64,000 bases of DNA from NORP110 sp051251595 (GCA_051251595.1 JBPOFA010000012.1:62001-126000), one strand, 5' to 3'; shown: positions 17,984 to 26,759, counted from the first letter of the stretch. Notes: generated by a model from the sequence alone, not told the origin. Program-made: numbers and translations.

Positions 17984-18649
17984 TCACTCGGCCAGCTTTT
18001 CATCCAGAATGGCGGCAAAGTCAGCATAGTTCATATTGCTGTAGGTCTCGCCATTGATGATGAATGTGGGCGTGCCCTTAACGTTGTCTGCTTTCTGGTT
18101 TTCCTGATACACAGCGACCATAGCCTTGGCCATGTCACCATCCGCAAAACACGCATCCAACTGCTCATCCGTCAGACCAGCGGTCTTGCCAATCTTGCGC
18201 AGGTTTTGGGCGCTGGCATTTGGATCTTTGGCGTCAACCCATTCGCGCTGCTGATCAAAGATCATGTCCGCGATCCCAAAATACTTCTCGCCATCACCAC
18301 AACGGGCGGTCAGACCAGCCCATAGACCAAGCGGGTCAAAATAGACCTCGCGATAGACAAATTTGATCTTGTCCGTGTCGATGTAATTCTTTTTCAGATC
18401 GCCATAGACCGTTTCGTGGAAATGGGCGCAATGCGGACAGGTGAAGGACGCATATTCAATGACGGTCACACTGGCGTCAGGGTTCCCAATCGACATCTCT
18501 TTTACGATCGAGGTATCCACTTCGCCGGCATCCTGGGCCGAAGCAGCATCCAGCGATGTCATATTGCCAGCGGGCTGCATAGAGTTCCAAACAACCCCGC
18601 CCCCAAGAACGGCAACCATTGCGGCGGCGCCAATAATCATACGGTTCAT
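17984..18649 (-). CDS. DsbA-family thiol:disulfide oxidoreductase
   Basis: The 221-residue protein has an N-terminal hydrophobic segment (residues 4-20, probable signal or anchor), a thioredoxin fold with CPHC at 71-74 in SFTCPHCAHFHETV, an inserted helical domain, and the cis-Pro loop GTPTFIINGE. This arrangement is that of DsbA-like proteins that oxidise or shuffle disulfides in the periplasm. The ATG at 18647-18649 is chosen because it starts the signal segment; an upstream in-frame ATG would precede it with a charged tail overlapping the previous gene. It lies 13 bases after the DciA-like gene and is probably co-transcribed. Confidence 0.9.
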   Translation of the reverse strand: MNRMIIGAAAMVAVLGGGVVWNSMQPAGNMTSLDAASAQDAGEVDTSIVKEMSIGNPDASVTVIEYASFTCPHCAHFHETVYGDLKKNYIDTDKIKFVYREVYFDPLGLWAGLTARCGDGEKYFGIADMIFDQQREWVDAKDPNASAQNLRKIGKTAGLTDEQLDACFADGDMAKAMVAVYQENQKADNVKGTPTFIINGETYSNMNYADFAAILDEKLAE

Positions 18650-18662
18650 AGATCGACCTTCC

Positions 18663-19190
18663 TTACTGTTTCTCTCGGGATAGTATGTTTTTCCCAAGTG
18701 CTTCAAGCGCCCTGCGCAATTCGCTGTTCACAACTTCGCCAGCGACACGGCTTGCTTTGGCTTCTATTTCCGGGTCCGGGGCCTTGGCCGGGGCGGCTTT
18801 CTTGCCTGCAAATGCGACTTTTCCTTCAGAAAACCCGACCGGAGCGGTTTGTGTGATGTGGATCCTCGAAATCGCGGAATAGCCGTAACACACATTCACG
18901 CGCTCTTGCAGCTTTGGCAATTCGGCCTGCAAAAACGGGGCCTGCGCGCCGGTTGTCAGAACCGTCAATGTCGCGCCAAACCCGCCCTGCCCATAGCTCA
19001 CCTTCACCGGCAGCGCCATTTTCGCCATGTCTTCGCCGACGATCTCTGCCCAATGGGTCAACAATCGCGTCACGGCAAAGCCGCGCGACTCACTCACTTC
19101 GCGAATCTTCCCCTGCAACAGACCAGAGGTCCGCTCGAACCCCTTCTTTCTGCGGGGCAATTTTGGTTTTTTGGCTTTCATCGCTGGCAT
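18663..19190 (-). CDS. DUF721 (DciA-like) protein
   Basis: The 175-residue protein has a basic N-terminus (KKPKLPRRKKGFERT), then a DUF721 core with HWAEIVGEDMAKMALPVKV and LQAELPKLQERVNVCYGYSAISRI. DUF721 contains DciA, which helps load the replicative helicase DnaB in bacteria without DnaC; a role in initiation is plausible but not shown for this branch. The C-terminal third (Ala/Lys rich) is a low-complexity linker plus a short helix. It is followed closely by the DsbA-like gene on the same strand and is divergent from mutY, with 75 bases between starts. Confidence 0.8.
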   Translation of the reverse strand: MPAMKAKKPKLPRRKKGFERTSGLLQGKIREVSESRGFAVTRLLTHWAEIVGEDMAKMALPVKVSYGQGGFGATLTVLTTGAQAPFLQAELPKLQERVNVCYGYSAISRIHITQTAPVGFSEGKVAFAGKKAAPAKAPDPEIEAKASRVAGEVVNSELRRALEALGKNILSREKQ

Positions 19191-19265
19191 GTCCCGACCT
19201 TCGGGCTATTCTAAGCCAGCACCTCCCAGTTTACAGCCTAAAAATCGAAAGACAGACCAAAAGAA

Positions 19266-20324
19266 ATGCGTGACCCCGATTTCAACCGCCTTTTGCTGGA
19301 CTGGTATGATACCCATGCCCGCGCCATGCCGTGGCGCATCGGCCCGCAGGACCGGGCCAAGGGCATCGCCCCCGACCCCTACCGCGTTTGGCTGTCAGAG
19401 GTGATGTTGCAGCAAACCACCGTCGCCGCGGTGCGGGACTATTTTCGCAAATTCACCACCCGCTGGCCCACAGTCAACGATCTGGCCCATGCCGAGGATG
19501 GCGACGTGATGGGCGAATGGGCCGGTCTTGGCTATTACGCCCGTGCCCGAAACCTGCTGAAATGTGCCCGCATTGTCAGCGCTGACCTCAACGGTCAATT
19601 CCCGCCAGACGCCGCCGGGCTGATCAAGCTGCCCGGCATCGGCCCCTACACCGCCGCCGCCATTGCCGCCATCGCTTATGACGAACCCGCCGCTGTTCTT
19701 GACGGCAATGTGGAACGGGTCCTGACCCGCTATTTCAGCATCGAGACGCCACTGCCGACGGTGAAACCGGAATTGATGGAACTGGCGCAAAGCCTGACAC
19801 CACAGACCCGCCCCGGTGACTATGCCCAGGCCGTGATGGATCTTGGCGCAACGGTCTGCACCCCGAAATCACCCGCTTGTGGCATTTGCCCGGTGATGAG
19901 CACCTGTCAGGGGCGGGCCAATGGGCTGCAAAACACCCTGCCCAACAAGCTGGCCAAAACGCCAAAACCAACACGGCTTGGCATCGCCTATCTCGCTCAA
20001 AGAGAGGACGGCGCATGGCTGTTGGAACGCCGCCCGGAAAAGGGGCTCTTGGGCGGAATGCTCGGCTGGCCCGGCGCGGAGTGGGGCGACACGGCGGTTG
20101 CAGCACCTCCAATCCCGGCGGATTGGCAAGATCCCGGCGTCGAGGTGCGGCACACCTTCACCCATTTCCACCTGCGCCTTAGCCTGCGCACAGCCATCAT
20201 CGCTGGCTCTGCCGAACCGGACCGGGGCCAGTTCATCCCCCGACACGATTTCCGCCCCTCTGATCTGCCCACGGTGATGCGAAAGGCCTATGACCTTGCC
20301 CAGCCCTTCAAGATTGAGGTTTGA
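19266..20324 (+). CDS. mutY: A/G-specific adenine glycosylase
   Basis: The 352-residue enzyme removes adenine opposite 8-oxoguanine. Visible features are catalytic Glu45 in LSEVMLQQT, the helix-hairpin-helix LPGIGPYTA (122-130), catalytic Asp146 in VLDGNVERV, and four cysteines (198, 205, 208, 214; CTPKSPACGICPVMSTC) for the [4Fe-4S] cluster. A C-terminal NUDIX-like domain (about 230-350) reads the oxidised guanine. It is divergent from the DciA-like gene. Length and motifs are typical, and the assignment is secure. Confidence 0.97.
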   Translation: MRDPDFNRLLLDWYDTHARAMPWRIGPQDRAKGIAPDPYRVWLSEVMLQQTTVAAVRDYFRKFTTRWPTVNDLAHAEDGDVMGEWAGLGYYARARNLLKCARIVSADLNGQFPPDAAGLIKLPGIGPYTAAAIAAIAYDEPAAVLDGNVERVLTRYFSIETPLPTVKPELMELAQSLTPQTRPGDYAQAVMDLGATVCTPKSPACGICPVMSTCQGRANGLQNTLPNKLAKTPKPTRLGIAYLAQREDGAWLLERRPEKGLLGGMLGWPGAEWGDTAVAAPPIPADWQDPGVEVRHTFTHFHLRLSLRTAIIAGSAEPDRGQFIPRHDFRPSDLPTVMRKAYDLAQPFKIEV

Positions 20325-20375
20325 GCCGCCGGCAAAAAACCTGTTAACCTTGACCTGTCCCAGAACAGGTGTCCC

Positions 20376-21509
20376 ATGACCCAAGCCGCAACACCGTCAA
20401 AACTGCCCGCAGCCCTTCCGTTCTGGATGTCGCTTCTTTTGGTGCCTGTGCTGATCATCGCCGCTGCACAAGGCGGCTGGACCTTGATCCTGCCCCCCTT
20501 TGCCGCATGGTGGGCCTTTAGCCTTATCGACACGGTTCTTGGCGTTGATGAAAACAACGCCGACCCTGAAACGAAACCCCACCGCCTGTTCTGGCACGGG
20601 CTGATCACCGTCATCTGGTTTCCGATCCAGTTCTTTTTGATCTTCGGTCTGATCTGGTACGCCACCGGGGCAGATCATCTGTCCGGCTGGGAAAAGCTGT
20701 TCCTGTTTTTCGGCGTCGGGGTGGTCACCGGAACCATCGGCATAAACTATAGCCACGAACTGATGCATCGACAGGACAAGACTGAACGGTTTCTTGCAGA
20801 TTGCCTGTTGGCCAGCGTGATGTATTCGCATTTCCGATCAGAACATCTTTTGGTGCATCACCGCTATGTCGGCACGCCGCGCGATGCGGTGACCGCACGC
20901 TATAACGAAGGGTTTCACCAGTATTTTCCGCGCGTCCTGTGGCAAAGCGCCCGATCCTCTTGGGCGGCGGAAACGGCCAAACTGGCACGCCGCAACTTCC
21001 CCCCCTCGCATCCGACCAATCCGTTTTGGCGCTACTGGGCGCTGCAACTTAGCTTTGTCATTCTGGCGATCCTGCTGGGCGGCTGGGTCGGGCTGGCGCT
21101 GTTCTTTTATCAGGCGTTCATCGCCATCTGGCAGCTAGAGCTGGTGAATTACGTGGAACATTACGGGCTGACCCGGAAACATCTGGGCGACGGAAAATAC
21201 GAACCCGCCTTTCCCCGCCATTCCTGGAACGCAGCGCAGCGCGCCTCGAACCGATTGCTGATCAACCTGCAACGCCATTCAGACCACCACTATAAACCAA
21301 ACCGCAGATACCCTTTGCTGCAATCCTATGCGCCATCCGAGGCGCCGCAGCTTCCGGCGGGCTATACGGTCATGACCCTCGCCGCGATGTGGCCGCCCCT
21401 GTGGCACCGCATCATGAACCCGAAAGTCCGCAAATGGCGGGCGATGTATTACCCGGAAATCACCGACTGGACGCCCTATAAAACCGGCACAACGCCGATG
21501 CCCAAATAG
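20376..21509 (+). CDS. alkB: Alkane 1-monooxygenase (AlkB type)
   Basis: The 377-residue integral membrane protein has the histidine boxes of diiron alkane hydroxylases: SHELMH (126-131), EHLLVHH (156-162), NYVEHYGL (258-265) and LQRHSDHH (298-305), with about six hydrophobic spans between 15 and 245. The NYVEHYGL and LQRHSDHHYKPNRRYPLL motifs separate true alkane hydroxylases from fatty-acid desaturases and xylene monooxygenases. It would hydroxylate the end carbon of medium-chain alkanes in the inner membrane. It needs rubredoxin and a reductase, neither of which is encoded nearby. Upstream mutY ends 51 bases before. Confidence 0.92.
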   Translation: MTQAATPSKLPAALPFWMSLLLVPVLIIAAAQGGWTLILPPFAAWWAFSLIDTVLGVDENNADPETKPHRLFWHGLITVIWFPIQFFLIFGLIWYATGADHLSGWEKLFLFFGVGVVTGTIGINYSHELMHRQDKTERFLADCLLASVMYSHFRSEHLLVHHRYVGTPRDAVTARYNEGFHQYFPRVLWQSARSSWAAETAKLARRNFPPSHPTNPFWRYWALQLSFVILAILLGGWVGLALFFYQAFIAIWQLELVNYVEHYGLTRKHLGDGKYEPAFPRHSWNAAQRASNRLLINLQRHSDHHYKPNRRYPLLQSYAPSEAPQLPAGYTVMTLAAMWPPLWHRIMNPKVRKWRAMYYPEITDWTPYKTGTTPMPK

Positions 21510-21598
21510 GCCAAGCCCCTTGCGAGACCGGGCAAAAGCCCTACCATCAAAAACAGGGTCCAATGACGCGGCCCAAGACAGGCCTTAGGGGTACTCTC

Positions 21599-22165
21599 AT
21601 GCGATATATCATGGCGTTGTGCCTGATTTTGTTCACCGCAACGACGCTTGGCGCGGCCCCGCGAACCTATGCGCTGGACCCCGCTCAATCGCTGGTCGGG
21701 TTTGCCTGGGATTTCGGACCGGATGAGATCAAAGGTGAAATGCCGGTCACACGCGCCGACCTGTCGCTCGATTTCAAAGATGTGACCAAATCCAAAGTGG
21801 CCGTCGACGTGGATGTAACCCGCGCCAAAGCCGGGTTTCCTTTTGCGTCCCAAGGCATGAAAGGCCCCAAAGTCCTGGACGCCGCCAACCACCCGACGAT
21901 CAGCTTCGTCAGCAGCTCTGTCCAACGAACCAAGGACGGCGCCCGCATCAACGGCGACATCACCGTGCGCGGCGTCACCCGGCCGATGTCCTTTGACGCA
22001 CAGATCTTTCGCCAACGCGGGACGGAAGAAACCGACCTGACCCAGCTTGTGATCCTGCTGGACGGCGCGCTGAACCGGTCAGAGTTCGGGGCCAATGGCT
22101 GGTCAGATCTGGCGGGCGACCAGGTGCGCCTGAACATTCGCGCCTATATTGAAGAAACGAATTAA
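21599..22165 (+). CDS. YceI-family periplasmic protein
   Basis: The 188-residue protein begins with a signal peptide (MRYIMALCLILFTATTLGAA), then the YceI lipocalin-like barrel: YALDPAQSLVGFAWDFG, MKGPKVLDAANHPTISFVS and VRGVTRPMSFDAQI. YceI proteins bind isoprenoid-like lipids such as ubiquinone precursors in the periplasm. It is followed 2 bases later by a cytochrome b561 gene, a pairing common in Proteobacteria and consistent with quinone chemistry. The ATG at 21599 is chosen as the start of the signal; an upstream start at 21563 would place 12 charged residues in front. Confidence 0.88.
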   Translation: MRYIMALCLILFTATTLGAAPRTYALDPAQSLVGFAWDFGPDEIKGEMPVTRADLSLDFKDVTKSKVAVDVDVTRAKAGFPFASQGMKGPKVLDAANHPTISFVSSSVQRTKDGARINGDITVRGVTRPMSFDAQIFRQRGTEETDLTQLVILLDGALNRSEFGANGWSDLAGDQVRLNIRAYIEETN

Positions 22166-22167
22166 CC

Positions 22168-22710
22168 ATGCCCGCGCGCAATACACCGCTGTCTTTCGGA
22201 TGGATCAGCCGCGCCTTCCACTGGATCATGGCGCTCGCGTTTTTCGCGATGCTGGGGCTTGGAACCTACCTGACTCAAATGCAGCCCTCTCTGTCCAACC
22301 TGTGGCTGTACGGCCTGCACAAATCCATCGGGCTGTGCCTATTTGCGCTGGTCCTGCTGCGCCTGATCTGGCACCGGTTTAGCCCACCGCCGCCCAGCCT
22401 CAACAACGGCATCGCGCCCTGGCAAATGAGAGCCTCTCAACTCGCCCACATCCTTTTGTACCTGCTGATGGTGCTGATCCCGATCACCGGCTGGATTGGC
22501 AGCTCTGCCACGGGGATCGACGTGGTTCTGTTCAACACGATCACCCTGCCCGCCATCGCCCCCGTGTCAGAGACCTGGGACACGGCCGCATTCCTGGCCC
22601 ATGACATCCTGACCAAAGCCCTGATGGCCCTTGTCGCACTGCACGTCACCGCCGCACTGCACCGCCACTTTATCCACCGCGATGACACTCTGAAACGTAT
22701 ATTTCGGTAG
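22168..22710 (+). CDS. Cytochrome b561
   Basis: The 180-residue membrane protein has four hydrophobic spans and histidines placed for two b-type hemes: SRAFHWIMAL (span 1), GLHKSIGL (span 2), QLAHILLYLLM (span 3) and ALHVTAALHRHFIHRD (span 4). It is a bacterial cytochrome b561 that moves electrons between quinol and acceptors in the inner membrane. Co-transcribed with the YceI gene upstream (2 bases apart). Confidence 0.9.
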   Translation: MPARNTPLSFGWISRAFHWIMALAFFAMLGLGTYLTQMQPSLSNLWLYGLHKSIGLCLFALVLLRLIWHRFSPPPPSLNNGIAPWQMRASQLAHILLYLLMVLIPITGWIGSSATGIDVVLFNTITLPAIAPVSETWDTAAFLAHDILTKALMALVALHVTAALHRHFIHRDDTLKRIFR

Positions 22711-22787
22711 CGTTTGAGTTGCACCTGCCCACAGGCTTTGGGGCACAATCAGCGCACAGGACCAACCGGCCCCGAGCGCTGAAACGT

Positions 22788-23120
22788 TTAGCTTTTCAGC
22801 AATGTTGCGCCGGTCTCCAACCGTGTCACCTTGCCGTCTTTCAAGGAATAAGACGCAAGTACAGCTTCCCGGGTTCCATCCGCATAGTCATTCACCGAAT
22901 GGACCACCAGAATGTCGTCATTTTCATAGACGCAACGGCGATTGCCAAATTTCACGCTGTCATTGTCCATCATGTTTCGCAACATGCCTGCAATCTGCGA
23001 CTTGTTCATTTCAGAACCATCCTGATGGCGCACGAACACGCAATCCTCTGACATCAAATCGATGTAAGTTTCCGCGTCACGGTTCTTGGTTGCGGTATCA
23101 AGTTTCTCAAAAATTGACAT
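22788..23120 (-). CDS. NTF2/SnoaL-like small protein
   Basis: The 110-residue protein has the cone-shaped alpha+beta fold pattern of the NTF2 superfamily. An N-terminal helix (SIFEKLDTATKNRDAETYIDLMSEDCVFVRH) leads into strands ending in YSLKDGKVTRLETGATLL. Members include SnoaL cyclases, steroid isomerases and dehydratases, and many uncharacterised proteins. The start ATG at 23118-23120 has a strong GGAGGAG site. It is 39 bases downstream of the FAD-linked oxidase gene on the same strand, so probably co-transcribed, and might act on that enzyme's product. No catalytic residues can be fixed from sequence alone. Confidence 0.75.
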   Translation of the reverse strand: MSIFEKLDTATKNRDAETYIDLMSEDCVFVRHQDGSEMNKSQIAGMLRNMMDNDSVKFGNRRCVYENDDILVVHSVNDYADGTREAVLASYSLKDGKVTRLETGATLLKS

Positions 23121-23159
23121 AGGTCTCTCCTCCTTTTGTTGCTTCACACAAGTTCTGCA

Positions 23160-24596
23160 CTACTCAGCCGCATTCGACAGCTCCAACGGTTTGATGTTGT
23201 GGTTCAAACGGAACAGGTTCCCCGCGTCATATTTCGCCTTGATATGGCCAAGCCGTTCCATGTTTTCCCCATAGGCGCCCGTAACCCGCGCAACTTCATC
23301 GTCCGGCATAAAGTTCACATAGACGCTGCCTGTCGAATATTGGGCCGTGTCATCAAATAGCTTTCTGGCCCAGCCGATGCAGGCATCGTCACCTGACGCG
23401 GACTCCCAACGGGTATGCACGTTCATGATGAAATGGGACGATCTCTGCGGATAGGCCGTTGCATCATCCGCAACCCGCGCCATGGCCCCGCCGACATGGG
23501 CGATGAACACTTCACAATTGGGGTCCGGCAGTGTCTTGATGGCCTCTAACAATGCGGCCACCGCATCTTTGGGCAGATCGTCAAAGTCATGGCTTTTCCA
23601 ATAGTTCCGCATGCCCGGCGTCAACAACGGGTCAAAAGCAGTTTGCCAGCCTGCAAACGGTGCCGGCCCAATAACATCTGCCACGGGATGCCCAAGTGCG
23701 CGCAACTTTTTCAGCGCGTCGCCCCCGCCATCTTCGTCCCCGATGTAACAGGCCGCAAAAACCAAGACGGGCTTGCCGTGCCAATCCTCTGACAAAAAAG
23801 GAAGTGGCGGCGCTTTTCGCATCACGACCCAAACCGTCAATTCATCCGGTGCGGATTTGAGGATTTCCGCAAATGACGCCAAAAGCTCTGGCGCATCGTC
23901 GAGGGGATGAACGATCAGCCCCGCCAAAACCTCTGGACCAACGTCATGAACCTGAAACTCGAAAGATGTCACGACGCCAAAATTGCCGCCGCCGCCGCGT
24001 ATAGCCCAGAACAGATCTGCGTTTTCATCTGCGCTCGCACGCAAGACTGACCCATCTGCTGTGACAACGTCGGCAGAAAGCAGACTGTCAATCGTCATTC
24101 CAAACTTTCGGGTGGTCCAACCGAAACCGCCCCCCAGTGTCAGACCTGCGATCCCAGTTGTGGAATTGATACCAACCGGCAAAGCCAGGCCATAGGCCTG
24201 CGTTTCGGCGTCAATATCACCTAGGACGGCGCCGGGCTCGACCCGAACCGTTTTTGCGGCTGGGTCAACGCGCACTGAATTCATCTGTGACAGATCCAGC
24301 AGAACGGCTCCGTCAGCCACCGCGTGACCCGCGATTTGATGACCACCAGATCGTATTGCGATCAGTAATCCATTGTCGCGGGCAAAGTTGACGGCTTGGC
24401 GTACGTCATTTGTACCTTGCGCCCGAACAACAAATCCGGGCTTGCGATCCACCATTGCATTCCACAATGTCCGGCCCTGATCATATTCGGTTTCACCTTC
24501 AAAAAAGACACCGCCGCGCAAAGACGCAGCCAGCCCGTCAATCAGTTCAGGATTGATCGTTTCAGAAGTTCCGTCGATTTTTTTTAGTACTGTCAT
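23160..24596 (-). CDS. FAD-linked oxidase, berberine-bridge-enzyme type
   Basis: The 478-residue protein has the FAD-binding type 4 (PCMH) domain. FVVRAQGTNDV is followed by AIRSGGH with His86, the usual site of covalent 8-alpha flavin attachment. GINSTTGIAGLTLGGGFGW has no Cys at the position used for a second covalent link in bicovalent members. The C-terminal BBE motif is YDAGNLFRLNHNIKP. Such enzymes oxidise alcohols, sugars or amines with oxygen as acceptor; no signal peptide is present, so it is cytoplasmic. The substrate is unknown. The ATG at 24594-24596 is taken over an in-frame ATG 5 codons earlier. Confidence 0.88.
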   Translation of the reverse strand: MTVLKKIDGTSETINPELIDGLAASLRGGVFFEGETEYDQGRTLWNAMVDRKPGFVVRAQGTNDVRQAVNFARDNGLLIAIRSGGHQIAGHAVADGAVLLDLSQMNSVRVDPAAKTVRVEPGAVLGDIDAETQAYGLALPVGINSTTGIAGLTLGGGFGWTTRKFGMTIDSLLSADVVTADGSVLRASADENADLFWAIRGGGGNFGVVTSFEFQVHDVGPEVLAGLIVHPLDDAPELLASFAEILKSAPDELTVWVVMRKAPPLPFLSEDWHGKPVLVFAACYIGDEDGGGDALKKLRALGHPVADVIGPAPFAGWQTAFDPLLTPGMRNYWKSHDFDDLPKDAVAALLEAIKTLPDPNCEVFIAHVGGAMARVADDATAYPQRSSHFIMNVHTRWESASGDDACIGWARKLFDDTAQYSTGSVYVNFMPDDEVARVTGAYGENMERLGHIKAKYDAGNLFRLNHNIKPLELSNAAE

Positions 24597-24774
24597 AGTC
24601 GAGTCCCCCATTATTTTTTTGGAGGTCACTCGCCTGTAGTCTGCCCCATAGAATAAGGCGTCCATTCGTTAAGTCAGCATTAACTGTCTGGATGTTCCGT
24701 AACAAATTTCACTGTCAATTGCACGTCATTTCACGGAAGGGGTGCCTGCACCCGGTCGCATCCAAAAGTCGCGC

Positions 24775-24804
24775 AAAAAAAGCCCCGCCATAAAAGGCGG
24801 GGCC
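24775..24804 (-). terminator. Terminator of ccrM
   Basis: Perfect 8-bp stem GCCCCGCC (24782-24789) / GGCGGGGC (24796-24803), loop ATAAAA. On the minus strand it is followed by a T-run (complement of 24775-24781), 53 bases after the ccrM stop. Confidence 0.92.
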
Positions 24805-24856
24805 AGTAAGTGCCGTGGTGTCAGGCCACAGGCACCGGCGGTAAACCGAAAATCGT

Positions 24857-25957
24857 TTAGTTCATTTCTGCGCGGATCTGTTGGCGCAGCAGATCAATCG
24901 GAACCTGCTTGCCTTCCTGCTTAAAGCACCAATAGGTCCAGCCATTGCAGCTTGGCGCGCCTTCCAGCGCGGCGCCGACCTGGTGGATTGATCCTTTGGT
25001 GTCATGCGCAATCACTGTGCCATCTGCACGCACCTTGGCGCGGTGGCGACCATTCATGGATGTAAGCTCTTCTCCGGGGCGCAACATGCCGCGTTCAACC
25101 AACTGGCCAAATGGCACCCGAGGTTCCGCCCGCTTGCTGGTGGACACCTGCAAAGCTTCTTTGTCAAACTTGCGCACTTTGGCCAGACGCTTTTCAGCGA
25201 CGACGCGGTATTTCGACTCGCGCTCAATCCCAACGTAATCGCGGCCCAGCATCTTGGCGACCGCACCCGTGGTGCCCGTCCCAAAGAACGGATCCAAAAC
25301 AACATCGCCCGGATTGGTGGTGCCCAGAATAACCCGGTGCAGCAGCGATTCAGGTTTTTGCGTGGGGTGGGCTTTGTCGCCATTATGGTCTTTAAGCCGC
25401 TCATGCCCGTTGCAAATCGGCAGAACCCAGTCCGACCGCATCTGAATGCCTTCGTTCAACGCTTTCAGCGCTTCGTAGTTAAAGGTGTATTTGCTGGCTT
25501 CCTGCTTGGACGCCCAGATCAGCGTCTCATGTGCATTCGTAAAACGCATGCCGCGGAAATTCGGCATCGGGTTGGACTTGCGCCAAACAACGTCGTTCAA
25601 AATCCAATAGCCGGCATTTTGCATCGCAGCGCCAACGCGGAAAATATTGTGGTAAGACCCAACCACCCAAATCGCACCATTTGGTTTCAGCAGGCGGCGC
25701 GCCGCAGTCAGCCATTCTTTGGTGAACCGATCATAGGCTGCAAAAGATGCAAACTGGTCCCAGCTGTCGTCGACCGCATCCACCTTGGAATTGTCGGGGC
25801 GATGCAGGTCGCCTTTCAGCTGCAGGTTATAGGGAGGATCGGCAAAAATCAGATCAACAGAGCCCTCAGGAAGGCTGTTCATCACGTCAATACATTCGCC
25901 GGCCACAATCGTATTCAACGGAAGTTCTTTGACTTCCGGTTTGGTCTTTAACGTCAT
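24857..25957 (-). CDS. ccrM: Cell-cycle DNA adenine methyltransferase CcrM (GANTC)
   Basis: The 366-residue beta-class methyltransferase has the catalytic DPPYNL at 40-45 and the AdoMet-binding DPFFGTGTTG at 222-231, in the order IV then I that marks the beta class. A C-terminal domain (about 280-366, PFGQLVERGMLRPGEELTS... GSIHQVGAALEGAPSCNGWTYW) is shared by CcrM orthologues and contacts DNA. CcrM methylates adenine in GANTC late in the cell cycle and tunes transcription of cell-division genes in alphaproteobacteria. It has no cognate nuclease, as expected for an orphan enzyme. The promoter region upstream has three GANTC sites (see the regulatory entry). Confidence 0.96.
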   Translation of the reverse strand: MTLKTKPEVKELPLNTIVAGECIDVMNSLPEGSVDLIFADPPYNLQLKGDLHRPDNSKVDAVDDSWDQFASFAAYDRFTKEWLTAARRLLKPNGAIWVVGSYHNIFRVGAAMQNAGYWILNDVVWRKSNPMPNFRGMRFTNAHETLIWASKQEASKYTFNYEALKALNEGIQMRSDWVLPICNGHERLKDHNGDKAHPTQKPESLLHRVILGTTNPGDVVLDPFFGTGTTGAVAKMLGRDYVGIERESKYRVVAEKRLAKVRKFDKEALQVSTSKRAEPRVPFGQLVERGMLRPGEELTSMNGRHRAKVRADGTVIAHDTKGSIHQVGAALEGAPSCNGWTYWCFKQEGKQVPIDLLRQQIRAEMN

Positions 25958-26011
25958 TACTGCCTCTGTTCTCGCACCTTGTTTGATGCGTCATTTGTTG
26001 AGGACAAAGAT

Positions 26012-26050
26012 GAGTCAAAGGCGATTCGCCGTCAAATTCTTTTTTGAATC
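26012..26050. promoter_or_regulatory. Cluster of three GANTC methylation sites upstream of ccrM
   Basis: GAGTC (26012-26016), GATTC (26023-26027) and GAATC (26046-26050) fall within 39 bases in the 103-base gap between rnhB and ccrM. GANTC is the recognition sequence of CcrM itself. In Caulobacter crescentus, methylation of such sites in the ccrM promoter region adjusts its own expression. The same self-control is therefore plausible here. I could not place a -10/-35 pair with confidence. Confidence 0.55.
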
Positions 26051-26060
26051 AAGAGGTTAC

Positions 26061-26687
26061 TTATTTTTCTTGATACAAGATATTGTGTACCGGCTTGAAC
26101 GAACGTCTATGGTGTGGGGTCACACCGATTTTTTGCAACGCCAACTGATGCTCTTTTGTCGGATATCCGGCGTTGCGGTCCCATCCATAGCCGGGGTGCT
26201 GTTGCGCCAAATCCACCATCAGCTTATCGCGCCACACTTTTGCCACAATTGAAGCCGCGGCAATCGACAGGGATCGGGCGTCGCCATTGACAATCGGTTC
26301 CCCAATTTCGCGCAAACCCGGCGGCACTCTGTTGCCATCCACCAAAACCCGGTCGCTGTTTTTAGGCAGACCAGCCACCGCGCGTTCCATCGCCAGCATC
26401 GAGGCATGCAGGATATTGATCTGGTCAATCTCCTCTACGCTGGCCTCTGCCACGCACCAATCGCATGTCTCACGTATCTCTTCGGCCAGCCTGTCCCGGC
26501 TGGCAGCGTTCAGCTTCTTGGAATCGTTCAGCCCTTCGGGAATCGCATCCGGGTTCAACCGCACGGCCGCCGCCACAACCGGCCCGGCCAAAGGGCCGCG
26601 CCCCACCTCATCCACGCCGGATATATAAAGACACCCGGCCTTGGCCGCGCTGCGTTCGAAACTGTAATCGGGTTTTTGTTTTTCCAT
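26061..26687 (-). CDS. rnhB: Ribonuclease HII
   Basis: The 208-residue enzyme carries the RNase HII signature YISGVDEVGRGPLAGPV with catalytic Asp26 and Glu27, then LVDGNRVP and SLSIAAASIVAKVWRDK, and a terminal YGWDRNAGYPTKEH. It cuts RNA in DNA-RNA hybrids and removes single ribonucleotides. The ATG at 26685-26687 is used; the upstream ORF extension has no ribosome site and passes into a terminator. The ccrM gene follows on the same strand after 103 bases, an arrangement also seen in other Rhodobacterales. Confidence 0.95.
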   Translation of the reverse strand: MEKQKPDYSFERSAAKAGCLYISGVDEVGRGPLAGPVVAAAVRLNPDAIPEGLNDSKKLNAASRDRLAEEIRETCDWCVAEASVEEIDQINILHASMLAMERAVAGLPKNSDRVLVDGNRVPPGLREIGEPIVNGDARSLSIAAASIVAKVWRDKLMVDLAQQHPGYGWDRNAGYPTKEHQLALQKIGVTPHHRRSFKPVHNILYQEK

Positions 26688-26723
26688 ATCGGCACAGAAC
26701 GTAGACTGGCCGCTGCCTGCAAG

Positions 26724-26759
26724 CAAAAAAAGGGGGCGAGGGTAAAACCGCTCGCCCCA
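26724..26759 (-). terminator. Terminator of the small secreted protein gene
   Basis: Stem GGGGCGAG (26733-26740) / CTCGCCCC (26751-26758). On the minus strand a T-run follows (complement of 26725-26731). It ends the gene at 26806-27282 just before rnhB. Confidence 0.85.
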
